A stretch of DNA of 59,880 bases. It comes from Mycolicibacterium septicum DSM 44393. Its GTDB lineage: Bacteria > Actinomycetota > Actinomycetes > Mycobacteriales > Mycobacteriaceae. The translations under genes were made by a program, and so were the position numbers. Under the pieces are notes generated by a model that was not told the origin of the DNA, did not search any database, and saw only the letters and a program-made list of their open reading frames with translations. Below are positions 1 through 7,691 of this stretch, one piece after another. Position 1 is the first letter of the stretch. Every line of letters starts with the position of its first letter. Where the stretch lies: NCBI RefSeq assembly GCF_000455325.1, contig NZ_HG322951.1, forward strand, positions 401,516 through 461,395, read 5' to 3'.

Positions 1-129
1 TGGGACCGTTCTCGCGGGCCGGGGGGCGGTTCTCCCGCACCGGCGGCTTGTCCAACATCGGGGGCTTCTCCCGCGCGGGCGGGTTCTCCCGCACCGGAGG
101 CTTCTCCCGTGCAGGCGGCCGATTTTCGC
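1..129 (-). repeat. Proline/charge-rich 6-7 residue repeats in the PonA1 cytoplasmic tail
   Basis: On the minus strand the frame reads repeating units of the form R-E-[NK]-(R)-P-P-[AVM]: RENRPPA, REKPPV, RENPPA, REKPPM, LDKPPV, RENRPPA, then REN at the window edge. The DNA shows the same approximately 18-21 bp unit (on the plus strand ggcttctcccgcg and variants). The array continues to base 1 and may extend beyond. Confidence 0.85.
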
Positions 130-199
130 GCGCACCGAGGCGGTCAGCCGCATTACGGATGTCGTTGGCTGACCGGCTGTGGCGCCCTTCGCTATTCAC
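1..199 (-). CDS. ponA1: Penicillin-binding protein PonA1, N-terminal fragment (runs off window)
   Basis: This is the 5' end of a class A penicillin-binding protein (peptidoglycan transglycosylase/transpeptidase); only the first 66 codons are inside the window, so no catalytic domain is seen. The identification comes from the GTG start at 199, whose product begins VNSEGRHSRSAND, closely like the start of mycobacterial PonA1, and from position: it follows the Rv0049-type gene on the same strand and overlaps its stop by 8 bases, as Rv0049-Rv0050 do. The cytoplasmic tail is proline-rich and charged, built of short repeats such as REKPPV and RENPPA. In M. tuberculosis this tail is the part phosphorylated by PknB (family knowledge). 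The rest of the protein lies left of base 1. Confidence 0.85.
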   Translation of the reverse strand, partial: MNSEGRHSRSANDIRNAADRLGARENRPPAREKPPVRENPPAREKPPMLDKPPVRENRPPARENGP

Positions 200-614
200 T
201 GGCCGTACGCGCCGACTTGCGCGTGCCTCGAGTGCCACGTGCCTTCGGCGGCCGAGGCGCGCCCAGGACATATGACTTGACCAAATGATTCCAACTGCAG
301 GTGCGGCATACCTCAACCACATGGACTGCGAACTCGTCGTAACGAGTTGCCAACATCACCAGCTCCTCCGCGGTGCGCGCTGAACCCGACACCGGGCCCA
401 GATGATCACCGAATACCCACGACACCAGCGTGAGCTGCTCTTTACGGCAGATCGGACACATCACCGAACTCTGCTTGCCGTGAAACTTTGCCGCGCGCAG
501 CAGGTACGGGTTGGCGTCACAGACCTCCGAGACGCCGGTGCGTCCCGAATAGACCTCAGCCAGCAGGGACCGCCGCCGAAGCGCGTAGTCCACCACCTGT
601 CTCTGCAATCGCAC
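192..614 (-). CDS. DUF5318-type conserved actinobacterial protein (Rv0049-like)
   Basis: A 140-residue protein matching the mycobacterial Rv0049 family in length and in its conserved core. It begins with QVVDYALRRRSLLAEVY, and has two CxxC pairs (MCPICRKEQL and VCRTCSW) that could bind zinc. The GTG start at 614 is chosen because the conserved family sequence begins just after it. The frame stays open for another kilobase upstream, but that part is antisense to the DUF1707 gene and is a shadow. It overlaps the ponA1 start by 8 bases, so the two are probably translationally coupled. The function is not established; the context suggests a link to cell-wall synthesis. Confidence 0.85.
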   Translation of the reverse strand: MRLQRQVVDYALRRRSLLAEVYSGRTGVSEVCDANPYLLRAAKFHGKQSSVMCPICRKEQLTLVSWVFGDHLGPVSGSARTAEELVMLATRYDEFAVHVVEVCRTCSWNHLVKSYVLGAPRPPKARGTRGTRKSARTASE

Positions 615-683
615 GATGACCAGAGTACGTCGACCCCCTACACACCGAGGCGCGACCGCGTCACAGCTCTTACGATCATCGGC

Positions 684-1556
684 GTGGCAACTCGGCAGAC
701 CTCGACGACCCGGGCCAAAGACAGCGATCGCAACGACACCTGCAAAGTGCTCGACAACGCGCTCGGTGAGGGCCAGTTGTCCATGGAAGAGCACCGTCAG
801 CGGGTGTCGGCGGCCACCAACGCCACGACCCTGGGGGATCTCGCCCGCCTGGTCGAAGATCTGCAGAACGCGGACGCGCCTGTGCAGTTGCCGACGCTGG
901 TCAAGCCCCGCGTGCCCCGTGTCGGCAAGCCCGCCGGCTCCGGCTGGGGGCTGCGGATCGCCTCGGCCGTGGTGCTGGTCCTGCTCGGCATGGGGATCGG
1001 CTGGGGTGTGTACGGAAACACCTCCTCGCCGCTGAGCTTCAACCCCGACCCGGGCGCCGTGCCCGACGGCATCGACCCGGTGGTGCTGACCCCGCCGACG
1101 CAGCTGCAATCGCTCAACGGGGTCAAGGGACTGCTCGAGCAGATGCGCCAGAAGTTCGGCAACACAATGGGTTTCGAGCTGCACATCGATCCGGACTCGG
1201 CCCTGCTCTACCGCGCGGACCCACAGGACAGCCGCAAGAAGGTCTACTACCGCTACACCGGCGGCTGGGGTGATCCCAGCACCGATCCGCGCAATGTCGA
1301 GAAGGACGATCGCCTCGTCGACCTCGCGGCATTCGATTACGAGAAGGTCCTCGGGATCATGCGGGGCGCCCCCGACACGCTCAACACCAAACGTGCCGAC
1401 GTGAAGAGCACGTGGTTGCGCCTCACGCCGTCCGAAGATCCGTCGACGCCTGAGGCCATCAACATCGACGTCATCGTCAGCAGCGATTTCGGCGGCGGGA
1501 CCATCAACCTCTACCCCGACGGCACCGTCAAGGGGATGTACCGCAACAACGGGTGA
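684..1556 (+). CDS. DUF1707 membrane protein with extracytoplasmic domain (Rv0048c-like)
   Basis: A 290-residue protein starting at a GTG at 684. The N-terminal 60 or so residues resemble a DUF1707 domain (DNALGEGQLSMEEHRQRV, then TLGDLARLVEDL), a short helical module found at the N-terminus of many actinobacterial membrane proteins. One transmembrane helix follows around residues 88-107 (IASAVVLVLLGMGIGWGVYG), and the remaining 180 residues are predicted outside, with no recognised catalytic motif. The length equals that of Rv0048c (about 289). An upstream in-frame ATG at 402 would overlap the divergent DUF5318 gene and is rejected. The 69-bp divergent gap to that gene (615-683) holds both promoters. 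Confidence 0.85.
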   Translation: MATRQTSTTRAKDSDRNDTCKVLDNALGEGQLSMEEHRQRVSAATNATTLGDLARLVEDLQNADAPVQLPTLVKPRVPRVGKPAGSGWGLRIASAVVLVLLGMGIGWGVYGNTSSPLSFNPDPGAVPDGIDPVVLTPPTQLQSLNGVKGLLEQMRQKFGNTMGFELHIDPDSALLYRADPQDSRKKVYYRYTGGWGDPSTDPRNVEKDDRLVDLAAFDYEKVLGIMRGAPDTLNTKRADVKSTWLRLTPSEDPSTPEAINIDVIVSSDFGGGTINLYPDGTVKGMYRNNG

Positions 1557-1622
1557 GCCGACCCGGCCGCTGAGCTGCCGTCGCCCCTTCCGGACCGGCA
1601 TCAGCGCTGTTCAGGCTGCCTT

Positions 1623-1640
1623 CGTCACGCCGGCGTGACG
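1623..1640. promoter_or_regulatory. Perfect 18-bp palindrome in the 220-bp gap upstream of padR
   Basis: CGTCACGCCGGCGTGACG is a perfect inverted repeat with no spacer. It lies 67 bp after the DUF1707 gene stop and 137 bp before the PadR start. It may be an operator or the stem of a terminator; no T-run follows. The rest of the gap (1557-1776) also holds TTGGCGCCAA at 1683-1692. Confidence 0.5.
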
Positions 1641-1695
1641 CTCGAGCCCGGCAGCCACCCCTGCGTGAATATCGCCATTCACTTGGCGCCAAATA

Positions 1696-1708
1696 TATCG
1701 GCGCGATA
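1696..1708. promoter_or_regulatory. Candidate PadR operator TATCG-GCG-CGATA
   Basis: An inverted repeat with 5-bp arms and a 3-bp spacer, 69 bp upstream of the PadR-family start. AT-rich arms ending in TATCG/CGATA resemble operators I recall for actinobacterial PadR regulators. Self-binding by the adjacent PadR protein is inferred, not shown. Confidence 0.4.
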
Positions 1709-1776
1709 CAGTTTGGCGAGGTGTTGATCCGTCGTAGCGATCAATTCCATCTGATCTGTCGAAAGGGGTGATCTTG

Positions 1777-2322
1777 ATGCTTGAGCTCGCAGTTCTTGGC
1801 CTCTTGCTCGAGTCACCCATGCACGGCTATGAGCTGCGCAAGCGATTGACGGGTCTGTTGGGGGCGTTCAGAGCGTTCTCGTACGGCTCGCTCTACCCGG
1901 CATTACGTCGCATGCAGGCTGACGGCCTGATCGTCGAGGACGCCGCACCCCTGGGACCGACCAAGGTGCGAAGGGCTCGGCGTGTCTACCAACTGACCGA
2001 TGCCGGCAAGCAGCGATTCACCGAGTTGGTCGCCGACACGGGGCCACAGAACTTCTCCGACGACGGGTTCGGTGTCCACCTCGCCTTCTTCAACCGCACC
2101 CCGGCCGAGGCCAGGATGCGAATCCTGGAGGGGCGGCGGCGTCAGGTGGAGGAACGCCGGGAAGGTCTGCGCGAAGCCGTGGCGCGGGCCAGCAGTTCGT
2201 TCGACCGGTACACCCGTCAGCTGCACCAGCTGGGCCTGGAGTCCAGCGAACGAGAAGTCAAATGGCTCAACGAGTTGATCGCGGCCGAACGTTCGGCGCA
2301 GGGACGCTCGGAAAACACATGA
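1777..2322 (+). CDS. PadR-family transcriptional regulator (Rv0047c-like)
   Basis: A 181-residue PadR regulator. The N-terminal winged helix is recognisable (LELAVLGLLLESPMHGYELR, then SYGSLYPALRRMQADGLI), followed by a C-terminal helical dimerisation region (residues about 100-175, EARMRILEGRRRQVEERREGL). The ATG at 1777 is preferred to an in-frame GTG at 1768 because GAAAGGGG at 1761-1768 is a good ribosome-binding site 8 bases away and family members start at this methionine. It lies 57 bp upstream of ino1 on the same strand, the conserved Rv0047c-Rv0046c arrangement, so it may regulate inositol-phosphate synthesis or itself. Its ligand is unknown. Confidence 0.92.
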   Translation: MLELAVLGLLLESPMHGYELRKRLTGLLGAFRAFSYGSLYPALRRMQADGLIVEDAAPLGPTKVRRARRVYQLTDAGKQRFTELVADTGPQNFSDDGFGVHLAFFNRTPAEARMRILEGRRRQVEERREGLREAVARASSSFDRYTRQLHQLGLESSEREVKWLNELIAAERSAQGRSENT

Positions 2323-2379
2323 GCACTGCCCCGCACATGGCCCAAGGCCGAGCACACAGAACGAGTAAGGAGATCGTCC

Positions 2380-3471
2380 ATGTCTGAGCACGCAGGAGAA
2401 ATCCGGGTCGCCATTGTCGGCGTCGGTAACTGCGCATCGTCCCTGGTCCAGGGCGTGCAGTACTACCACAACGCCGACGAGAACACGACCGTGCCGGGCC
2501 TGATGCACGTGAAGTTCGGCCCGTACCACGTTCGTGACGTGAAGTTCGTGGCCGCGTTCGACGTGGACGCCAAGAAGGTCGGCTTCGACCTCTCCGAGGC
2601 CATCTTCGCCTCCGAGAACAACACCATCAAGATCGCCGACGTGCCGCCGACCAACGTGACGGTGCAGCGCGGCCCGACCCTCGACGGCATCGGCAAGTAC
2701 TACGCCGACACCATCGAGATCTCCGACTTCGAGCCCGTCGACGTGGTCAAGGCGCTCAAGGACGCCAAGGTCGACGTGCTGGTCTCGTACCTGCCGGTCG
2801 GCTCCGAAGAGGCCGACAAGTTCTACGCCCAGTGCGCCATCGACGCCGGCGTGGCCTTCGTCAACGCGCTTCCGGTGTTCATCGCCTCCGATCCGGTGTG
2901 GGCCAAGAAGTTCGAGGACGCCGGTGTCCCGATCGTCGGCGACGACATCAAGAGCCAGGTCGGCGCCACCATCACCCACCGCGTCATGGCCAAGCTGTTC
3001 GAGGATCGCGGCGTCACGCTGGACCGCACCTACCAGCTCAACGTCGGCGGCAACATGGACTTCCTGAACATGCTGGAGCGCTCGCGCCTGGAGTCCAAGA
3101 AGGTCTCCAAGACCCAGGCCGTCACCTCCAACCTGACCGGCTCGCTGGCCGGCAAGGTCGAGGACAAGAACGTCCACATCGGCCCGTCCGACCACGTCGC
3201 GTGGCTCGACGACCGCAAGTGGGCCTACGTGCGCCTGGAAGGCCGCGCCTTCGGTGACGTGCCGCTGAACCTGGAGTACAAGCTCGAGGTGTGGGACTCG
3301 CCGAACTCGGCCGGCGTCATCATCGACGCGGTGCGCGCCGCCAAGATCGCCAAGGACCGCGGCATCGGCGGCCCCATCGAGGCGGCCTCGGCCTACCTGA
3401 TGAAGAGCCCGCCCAAGCAGATCGCCGACGATGTCGCGCGCGTCGAGCTGGAGACCTTCATCGAGGGCTAG
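2380..3471 (+). CDS. ino1: myo-Inositol-1-phosphate synthase
   Basis: It converts glucose 6-phosphate to 1L-myo-inositol 1-phosphate with bound NAD, the first step to phosphatidylinositol, PIMs and mycothiol in mycobacteria. The 363-residue product is very close to the M. tuberculosis Ino1 length (367). It shows the NAD-binding start [17 protein letters not shown] (residues 10-26), the conserved [15 protein letters not shown] active-site region and [13 protein letters not shown]. An AAGGAG ribosome-binding site lies just before the ATG. It sits directly after the padR gene and is followed by a strong hairpin terminator, so padR-ino1 looks like a self-contained unit. Confidence 0.97.
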   Translation: MSEHAGEIRVAIVGVGNCASSLVQGVQYYHNADENTTVPGLMHVKFGPYHVRDVKFVAAFDVDAKKVGFDLSEAIFASENNTIKIADVPPTNVTVQRGPTLDGIGKYYADTIEISDFEPVDVVKALKDAKVDVLVSYLPVGSEEADKFYAQCAIDAGVAFVNALPVFIASDPVWAKKFEDAGVPIVGDDIKSQVGATITHRVMAKLFEDRGVTLDRTYQLNVGGNMDFLNMLERSRLESKKVSKTQAVTSNLTGSLAGKVEDKNVHIGPSDHVAWLDDRKWAYVRLEGRAFGDVPLNLEYKLEVWDSPNSAGVIIDAVRAAKIAKDRGIGGPIEAASAYLMKSPPKQIADDVARVELETFIEG

Positions 3472-3485
3472 TTCTCTTCTCTTTC

Positions 3486-3538
3486 ACTCTGCGCTCAGGG
3501 CGTGTGCTTCTCGCACAATTACGCCCTGGGCGCAGAGT
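3486..3538 (+). terminator. Two-tier hairpin terminator after ino1
   Basis: Bases 3486-3503 pair with 3521-3538 (18 bp with one T-G wobble; outer arm ACTCTGCGC / GCGCAGAGT). An inner GTGC/GCAC stem (3504-3507 with 3513-3516) adds a second tier. The hairpin begins 15 bp after the ino1 stop and lies before the promoter of the next gene. Confidence 0.75.
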
Positions 3539-3549
3539 CGTTTACGGGT

Positions 3550-3555
3550 TAGGGT
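3550..3555 (+). promoter_or_regulatory. -10 box TAGGGT of a leaderless transcript
   Basis: The TANNNT hexamer ends 6 bases before the GTG at 3562, placing the expected transcription start at or next to the start codon. There is no ribosome-binding site. Confidence 0.55.
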
Positions 3556-3561
3556 CCCGGT

Positions 3562-4464
3562 GTGGCCAACCCCCAGATCTCCGATGACGAACTACTCGGG
3601 CTTGACGAGTTCGGCCTGCTGCACGAGAACGCCGAACAGATCGGCGCGAGTGGCCCGTTGCCTGCGGTCGAGCGCATCGAGCACGGGCCGGTCAGCGCGC
3701 TGAAGTTCGGCACCGACGCCCCGCGGATCGTGTTCCTGCACGGCGGCGGGCAGAACGCCCACACCTGGGACACCGTGATCCTCGGCCTCGGCGAACCCGC
3801 ACTGGCCGTCGACCTGCCCGGCCACGGCCGTTCGGACTGGCGCGAGGACGGCGACTACGGGCCGAAACTCAATGCGGTCAGCCTGATTCCGGTCCTCGAG
3901 AAGTATGCGGGCACGCCACGACTGGTGGTCGGCATGTCACTGGGCGGCCTGACCGCGCTGCGGATCGCGGCCACCGAACCCCGGCTGGTCCCCGAACTCG
4001 CACTCGTCGACGTCACCCCGTCGGCACCCGAACGGCACAACGAGATGACCAAAGCCCAGATGGGCACCGTCGCCCTGGTTCAGGAGCACCGCACCTTCCC
4101 GACGTTCCAGGCCATGCTCGACCTGACTGTCGCCGCAGCCCCCAACCGGGATCCGAAGTCGTTGCGGCGCGGCGTCTTCCACAATTCCAAACAACTCGAG
4201 GACGGCACCTGGACCTGGCGTTACGACTCGTTCCGCAAGGGAGACGGGTTCGAGGGCCTGTGGGACGACGTGCCCTCGATCACCATGCCCACCACCCTGA
4301 TCCGCGGCGCCAACTCGTTCTTCGTCAACGACGAGGATGCCGACACCTTCGCCCGCTCTGCGCCCGGCTTCCGGCGCACCCACGTCGTGGCCGACTCAGG
4401 GCACTCCGTCCAGGGCGATCAGCCGGCCAAGCTGGTCGAGATACTGCGCGGTCTTCTGGGCTGA
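3562..4464 (+). CDS. Alpha/beta-hydrolase fold esterase (Rv0045c-like)
   Basis: A 300-residue cytosolic serine hydrolase of the Rv0045c family (298 residues in M. tuberculosis), which has esterase activity on short acyl esters. Visible features are the oxyanion-region HGGG (residues 60-63), the nucleophile elbow GMSLGG with Ser126, and a C-terminal SGHSVQGDQ with probable catalytic His281; the acid is probably one of Asp258/Asp260. There is no signal peptide. The GTG start fits a leaderless message. The 23-bp gap to the GMC flavoenzyme gene suggests co-transcription, so the ester substrate may feed that enzyme (inference). Confidence 0.88.
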   Translation: MANPQISDDELLGLDEFGLLHENAEQIGASGPLPAVERIEHGPVSALKFGTDAPRIVFLHGGGQNAHTWDTVILGLGEPALAVDLPGHGRSDWREDGDYGPKLNAVSLIPVLEKYAGTPRLVVGMSLGGLTALRIAATEPRLVPELALVDVTPSAPERHNEMTKAQMGTVALVQEHRTFPTFQAMLDLTVAAAPNRDPKSLRRGVFHNSKQLEDGTWTWRYDSFRKGDGFEGLWDDVPSITMPTTLIRGANSFFVNDEDADTFARSAPGFRRTHVVADSGHSVQGDQPAKLVEILRGLLG

Positions 4465-4487
4465 CCCGAAGCCGCGCGGACAACAGC

Positions 4488-6056
4488 ATGACGGAATACG
4501 ACTTCATCGTGATCGGAGCCGGTTCGGCGGGTTGCGCTGTGGCAGCGCGCCTCGCCGAACGCCTCCCGGAGCGCACGGTACTGCTGCTGGAGGCAGGCGG
4601 ATCCGACCGCAAGCTGGCCGTGCAGGCGCCGCTGGCCTACGGATCTCAGATCGGTGGTTCCACCGACTGGGGTTACGTCGCCGAGCCGGAACCGAACCTC
4701 ATGGGCCGGGCCATCCCCCAGCCGCGTGGCCGCGTCCTCGGCGGCACCAGTTCCATGAACGCCATGGTGTGGGTCCGTGGCACCCGGTCCGACTACGACG
4801 ATTGGCAGCTGCCCGGATGGTCCTGGGATGACGTCGCCCCGGTGTTCCGCCGTATCGAATCCCACTATCTCGGCGGCCCCGACCACGGCACCGACGGCCC
4901 GGTGCGCGTCACCCGCGCCGCCAACCCCGACGACACCTCGACCCGGTTCGTGGCCGCGGCCCGGGCCACCGGAGTGGCCGCCAACGAGGACGTCGGCGGC
5001 CCCGATCTAGACGGCGCCGCGATCTCACCGGTGACGGTATGGCAGGGCCGGCGGTTCAACACCGCCCGCGCCTACCTGAAACCGGCCCGGCACCAGTCCA
5101 ACCTAACGGTGCTCACCGGCACGCTCGTGCAGCGGATCGTCCTCGAGGGCGGACGGGCCGTGGCCGTCCAGTACACCCGCCGCGGCGCTGACAAGATCGT
5201 CCGGGCCAGACGCGAGATCGTGCTCAGCGCAGGGGCATTCGGTACCCCGCAGCTACTACAGCTGTCGGGTATCGGGCCCGCCGAGCACCTGCGCACGGTG
5301 GGGATCAACCCGCTGATCGACAGCCCGAATGTCGGCAGCAACCTCACCGATCATCCGGCGACCTTCATGAACTGGGAGTTGGCGCCCGGGTTCCGCGGCC
5401 TGGCCGACGCAACGAATCCCCGTTGGCTGCTGCAGTGGCTGTTCCGTCGCACCGGCATCCTGGCCAGCAATCTGATGGAGGCGGTCGCCCACATCCGCAC
5501 CGCACCGGAACTCGGCGCCCCGGACTTCCAGCTCATCTTCGCGCCCATGTACGCGAGCGGATTCGACGTCGACCGCTACCCGCGGCCCGCGATCAGCATC
5601 CTGCAGTCCCTGTGGACACCGGCCAGCCGCGGCAGCGTGCTGGTCCGCTCCGCCGATCCCGGTACCGCTCCGGCCATCCGGCTCAACACCTTCGACGATG
5701 ACGCCGATCTCGAGGCGTTCGTACGCGCGGTGCGCCGCACCCGCGAGATCGTCGCGACGGCACCGCTCGCCGAGGCCGTCACCGCCGAGATCAACCCCGG
5801 CCCCCGGGTTCACAGCAACGACGAATTGCGTCGCTGGATCCGCGGGAATGTCTGCGTGACAGGGCACCCGGCGGGCACGGCGGCCATGGGGTCCGGCGAC
5901 GACAGCGTGCTGGACGAGAAGCTGCGAGTACGTGGGGTTTCAGGACTGCGGGTGGCCGACGCGTCCGCGCTGCCCCGCATACCGCGGGCCAACACCAACG
6001 CTCCGGCCATCATGATCGGCGACCGCTGTGCCGAGTTCATCGAGCAGACCGCGTGA
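4488..6056 (+). CDS. GMC-family FAD-dependent alcohol oxidoreductase
   Basis: A 522-residue glucose-methanol-choline flavoprotein, related to choline/alcohol dehydrogenases, that oxidises a primary or secondary alcohol. The N-terminus has the FAD dinucleotide fold (FIVIGAGSAGCAVAARLAE, residues 6-24). The GMC signature RVLGGTSSMNAMVWVRG lies near residue 80, and the C-terminal active-site pair appears as His460 (TGHPAGTAAMG) and Asn504 (NTNAPAIMIG). The 44-residue spacing of that pair equals that of choline oxidase. The substrate cannot be told from sequence. The start ATG at 4488 follows the hydrolase stop by 23 bp; a longer open frame upstream is a shadow. Its stop overlaps a GTG of the next gene. 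M. tuberculosis lacks it at this position, so it is an accessory insertion into the Rv0045c-Rv0044c pair. Confidence 0.9.
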   Translation: MTEYDFIVIGAGSAGCAVAARLAERLPERTVLLLEAGGSDRKLAVQAPLAYGSQIGGSTDWGYVAEPEPNLMGRAIPQPRGRVLGGTSSMNAMVWVRGTRSDYDDWQLPGWSWDDVAPVFRRIESHYLGGPDHGTDGPVRVTRAANPDDTSTRFVAAARATGVAANEDVGGPDLDGAAISPVTVWQGRRFNTARAYLKPARHQSNLTVLTGTLVQRIVLEGGRAVAVQYTRRGADKIVRARREIVLSAGAFGTPQLLQLSGIGPAEHLRTVGINPLIDSPNVGSNLTDHPATFMNWELAPGFRGLADATNPRWLLQWLFRRTGILASNLMEAVAHIRTAPELGAPDFQLIFAPMYASGFDVDRYPRPAISILQSLWTPASRGSVLVRSADPGTAPAIRLNTFDDDADLEAFVRAVRRTREIVATAPLAEAVTAEINPGPRVHSNDELRRWIRGNVCVTGHPAGTAAMGSGDDSVLDEKLRVRGVSGLRVADASALPRIPRANTNAPAIMIGDRCAEFIEQTA

Positions 6057-6070
6057 GTAGGCTCGGAAAT

Positions 6071-6877
6071 GTGAGCCATCCCATACGCATCGGTGTGCAA
6101 CTGCAACCGCAGCACTCCCCCACGTACAGCCATATCCGCGACGCGGTGCGCCGCTGTGAGGACATCGGCGTCGACATCGCCTTCAACTGGGACCACTTCT
6201 TCCCGCTGTACGGCGATCCCGACGGCGCGCACTACGAATGTTGGACGATGCTGGGCGCCTGGGCCGAGCAGACCTCGCGGATCGAGATCGGCGCACTGGT
6301 CAGTTGCAACTCCTACCGCAACCCCGAACTGCTGGCCGACATGGCCCGCACCGTCGACCACATCTCCGACGGCCGGCTCATCCTTGGCATCGGAAGCGGT
6401 TGGAAACAAAAGGATTACGACGAGTACGGGTACGAATTCGGCACCGCGGGCAGCCGGCTGGACGACCTGGCCCAAGCACTGCCGCGCATCGAGGCCCGCT
6501 TGGCCAAGCTCAACCCGGCGCCCACCCGGGAGATCCCGATCCTGATCGGCGGCCAGGGCGAACGCAAGACCCTGCGCCTGGTGGCCGAACATGCCCACAT
6601 CTGGCATGCCTTCGTCGACCGCAACACCTACCCCGGTAAGGCAGCGGTACTCGCCGAGCACTGCTCCGCCACCGGCCGCGATCCGTCCACCGTGCAGCGC
6701 TCGGCCGGAGTCCAGGAGACCGGCGGGATCGACGCCATGCTCGCCGAGGCCGACGCGCTGGCCGACCTGGGGGTCAGCATCGTCACCGTCGGCGTCAACG
6801 GACCGGACTACGACCTCACCGCTGCCGAGGCGCTGTGCCGCTGGCGCGACGGACGTCGCGCAAAGTTCAGCGGGTGA
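6071..6877 (+). CDS. LLM-class (F420-dependent) oxidoreductase (Rv0044c-like)
   Basis: A 268-residue TIM-barrel luciferase-like monooxygenase, most likely using cofactor F420. Conserved stretches include RIGVQLQPQHSPTY, DIAFNWDHFFPLYGD, TSRIEIGALVSCNSYRNP and GRLILGIGSGWKQKDYDEYG, all typical of the F420 LLM subfamily and close to Rv0044c. The GTG at 6071 gives the family-like start MSHPIRIGVQL. A GTG at 6053 overlapping the GMC stop is the alternative and would add six residues. It is probably translated from the same message as the upstream hydrolase and GMC enzyme. The reaction is unknown; such enzymes oxidise or reduce alcohol/carbonyl or unsaturated substrates. Confidence 0.88.
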   Translation: MSHPIRIGVQLQPQHSPTYSHIRDAVRRCEDIGVDIAFNWDHFFPLYGDPDGAHYECWTMLGAWAEQTSRIEIGALVSCNSYRNPELLADMARTVDHISDGRLILGIGSGWKQKDYDEYGYEFGTAGSRLDDLAQALPRIEARLAKLNPAPTREIPILIGGQGERKTLRLVAEHAHIWHAFVDRNTYPGKAAVLAEHCSATGRDPSTVQRSAGVQETGGIDAMLAEADALADLGVSIVTVGVNGPDYDLTAAEALCRWRDGRRAKFSG

Positions 6878-6980
6878 GCTGAGGCCACTCGCATCACCCT
6901 TTGAAGCCACCCGTGAGAAACTGGCGCAACAACAACGCACGGGGGGTGTGCGTCCCGACTCAAAGGGGGAGTAAACAAGG

Positions 6981-7646
6981 GTGCCGAAAAACTACGGCGT
7001 CAAGGAGAAGGACCAGGTAGTCACGCACATCATCAATCTGGTGATGACGGGCAAGCTGCGCTCCGGCGACCGCATCGACCGCAACGAGATCGTCCGTGAC
7101 CTCGGGCTCAGCCGCGTTCCGATCCAGGAAGCGGTGGTCCAGCTCGAGCACGACGGAATTCTCTCCACGCGGTACCACCGCGGCGCCTTCGTCTCCCGAT
7201 TCGACGAGGCGACCGTGGCCGAGCACCACGAGCTGTACGGGATCCTCAACGGCATCGCCTCGGCTCGCTGCGCCACAAACCCCACACCACGCATCATCGG
7301 CGATCTCGAAGACGCGTTGCGCGTGATGCGTTCAGCAAAGGACACCAAGACCTTCCAGGAAGCCTGCTGGGTGTTCCGCGACTCGATCAACGACGAGTAT
7401 GCCGGACCCCGCCTGCACGCCACCATCCGTGCCGGCAAGAGCTTCGCGCCCTCGGAGTTCTGGATCAGTTACCCGAAGGCCAAGGCCGACTTTCTCGCCG
7501 GCTACGAAGAGGAGACCGCCGCCATTCGCGGCCGTGATCCCGAGACCGCCCGGAAGGCCTGCACCGAGCGCGCCGACCGAATGGCGGAGATCATGATCGC
7601 CGAGCTCACCCGACGCGGAGTGCTCGGCGACTTGCGGTCCCCTTGA
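6981..7646 (+). CDS. GntR-family regulator with FCD-like domain (Rv0043c-like)
   Basis: A 221-residue transcription factor. Residues about 8-75 form a GntR winged helix ([19 protein letters not shown], then [20 protein letters not shown]). The remainder is all-helical, as in FCD/FadR-type ligand-binding domains, but shorter than average. The start is a GTG with a purine-rich AAAGGGGGAG site 8-10 bases upstream. It lies between the LLM oxidoreductase and the ABC transporter on the same strand, and could repress either when its effector is absent. The effector is probably a small carboxylate or the transported solute (inference). Confidence 0.88.
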   Translation: MPKNYGVKEKDQVVTHIINLVMTGKLRSGDRIDRNEIVRDLGLSRVPIQEAVVQLEHDGILSTRYHRGAFVSRFDEATVAEHHELYGILNGIASARCATNPTPRIIGDLEDALRVMRSAKDTKTFQEACWVFRDSINDEYAGPRLHATIRAGKSFAPSEFWISYPKAKADFLAGYEEETAAIRGRDPETARKACTERADRMAEIMIAELTRRGVLGDLRSP

Positions 7647-7691
7647 TCGGAATCCCTCATCACCTGGCGTACGCCCACTAGGTTGCAACAG

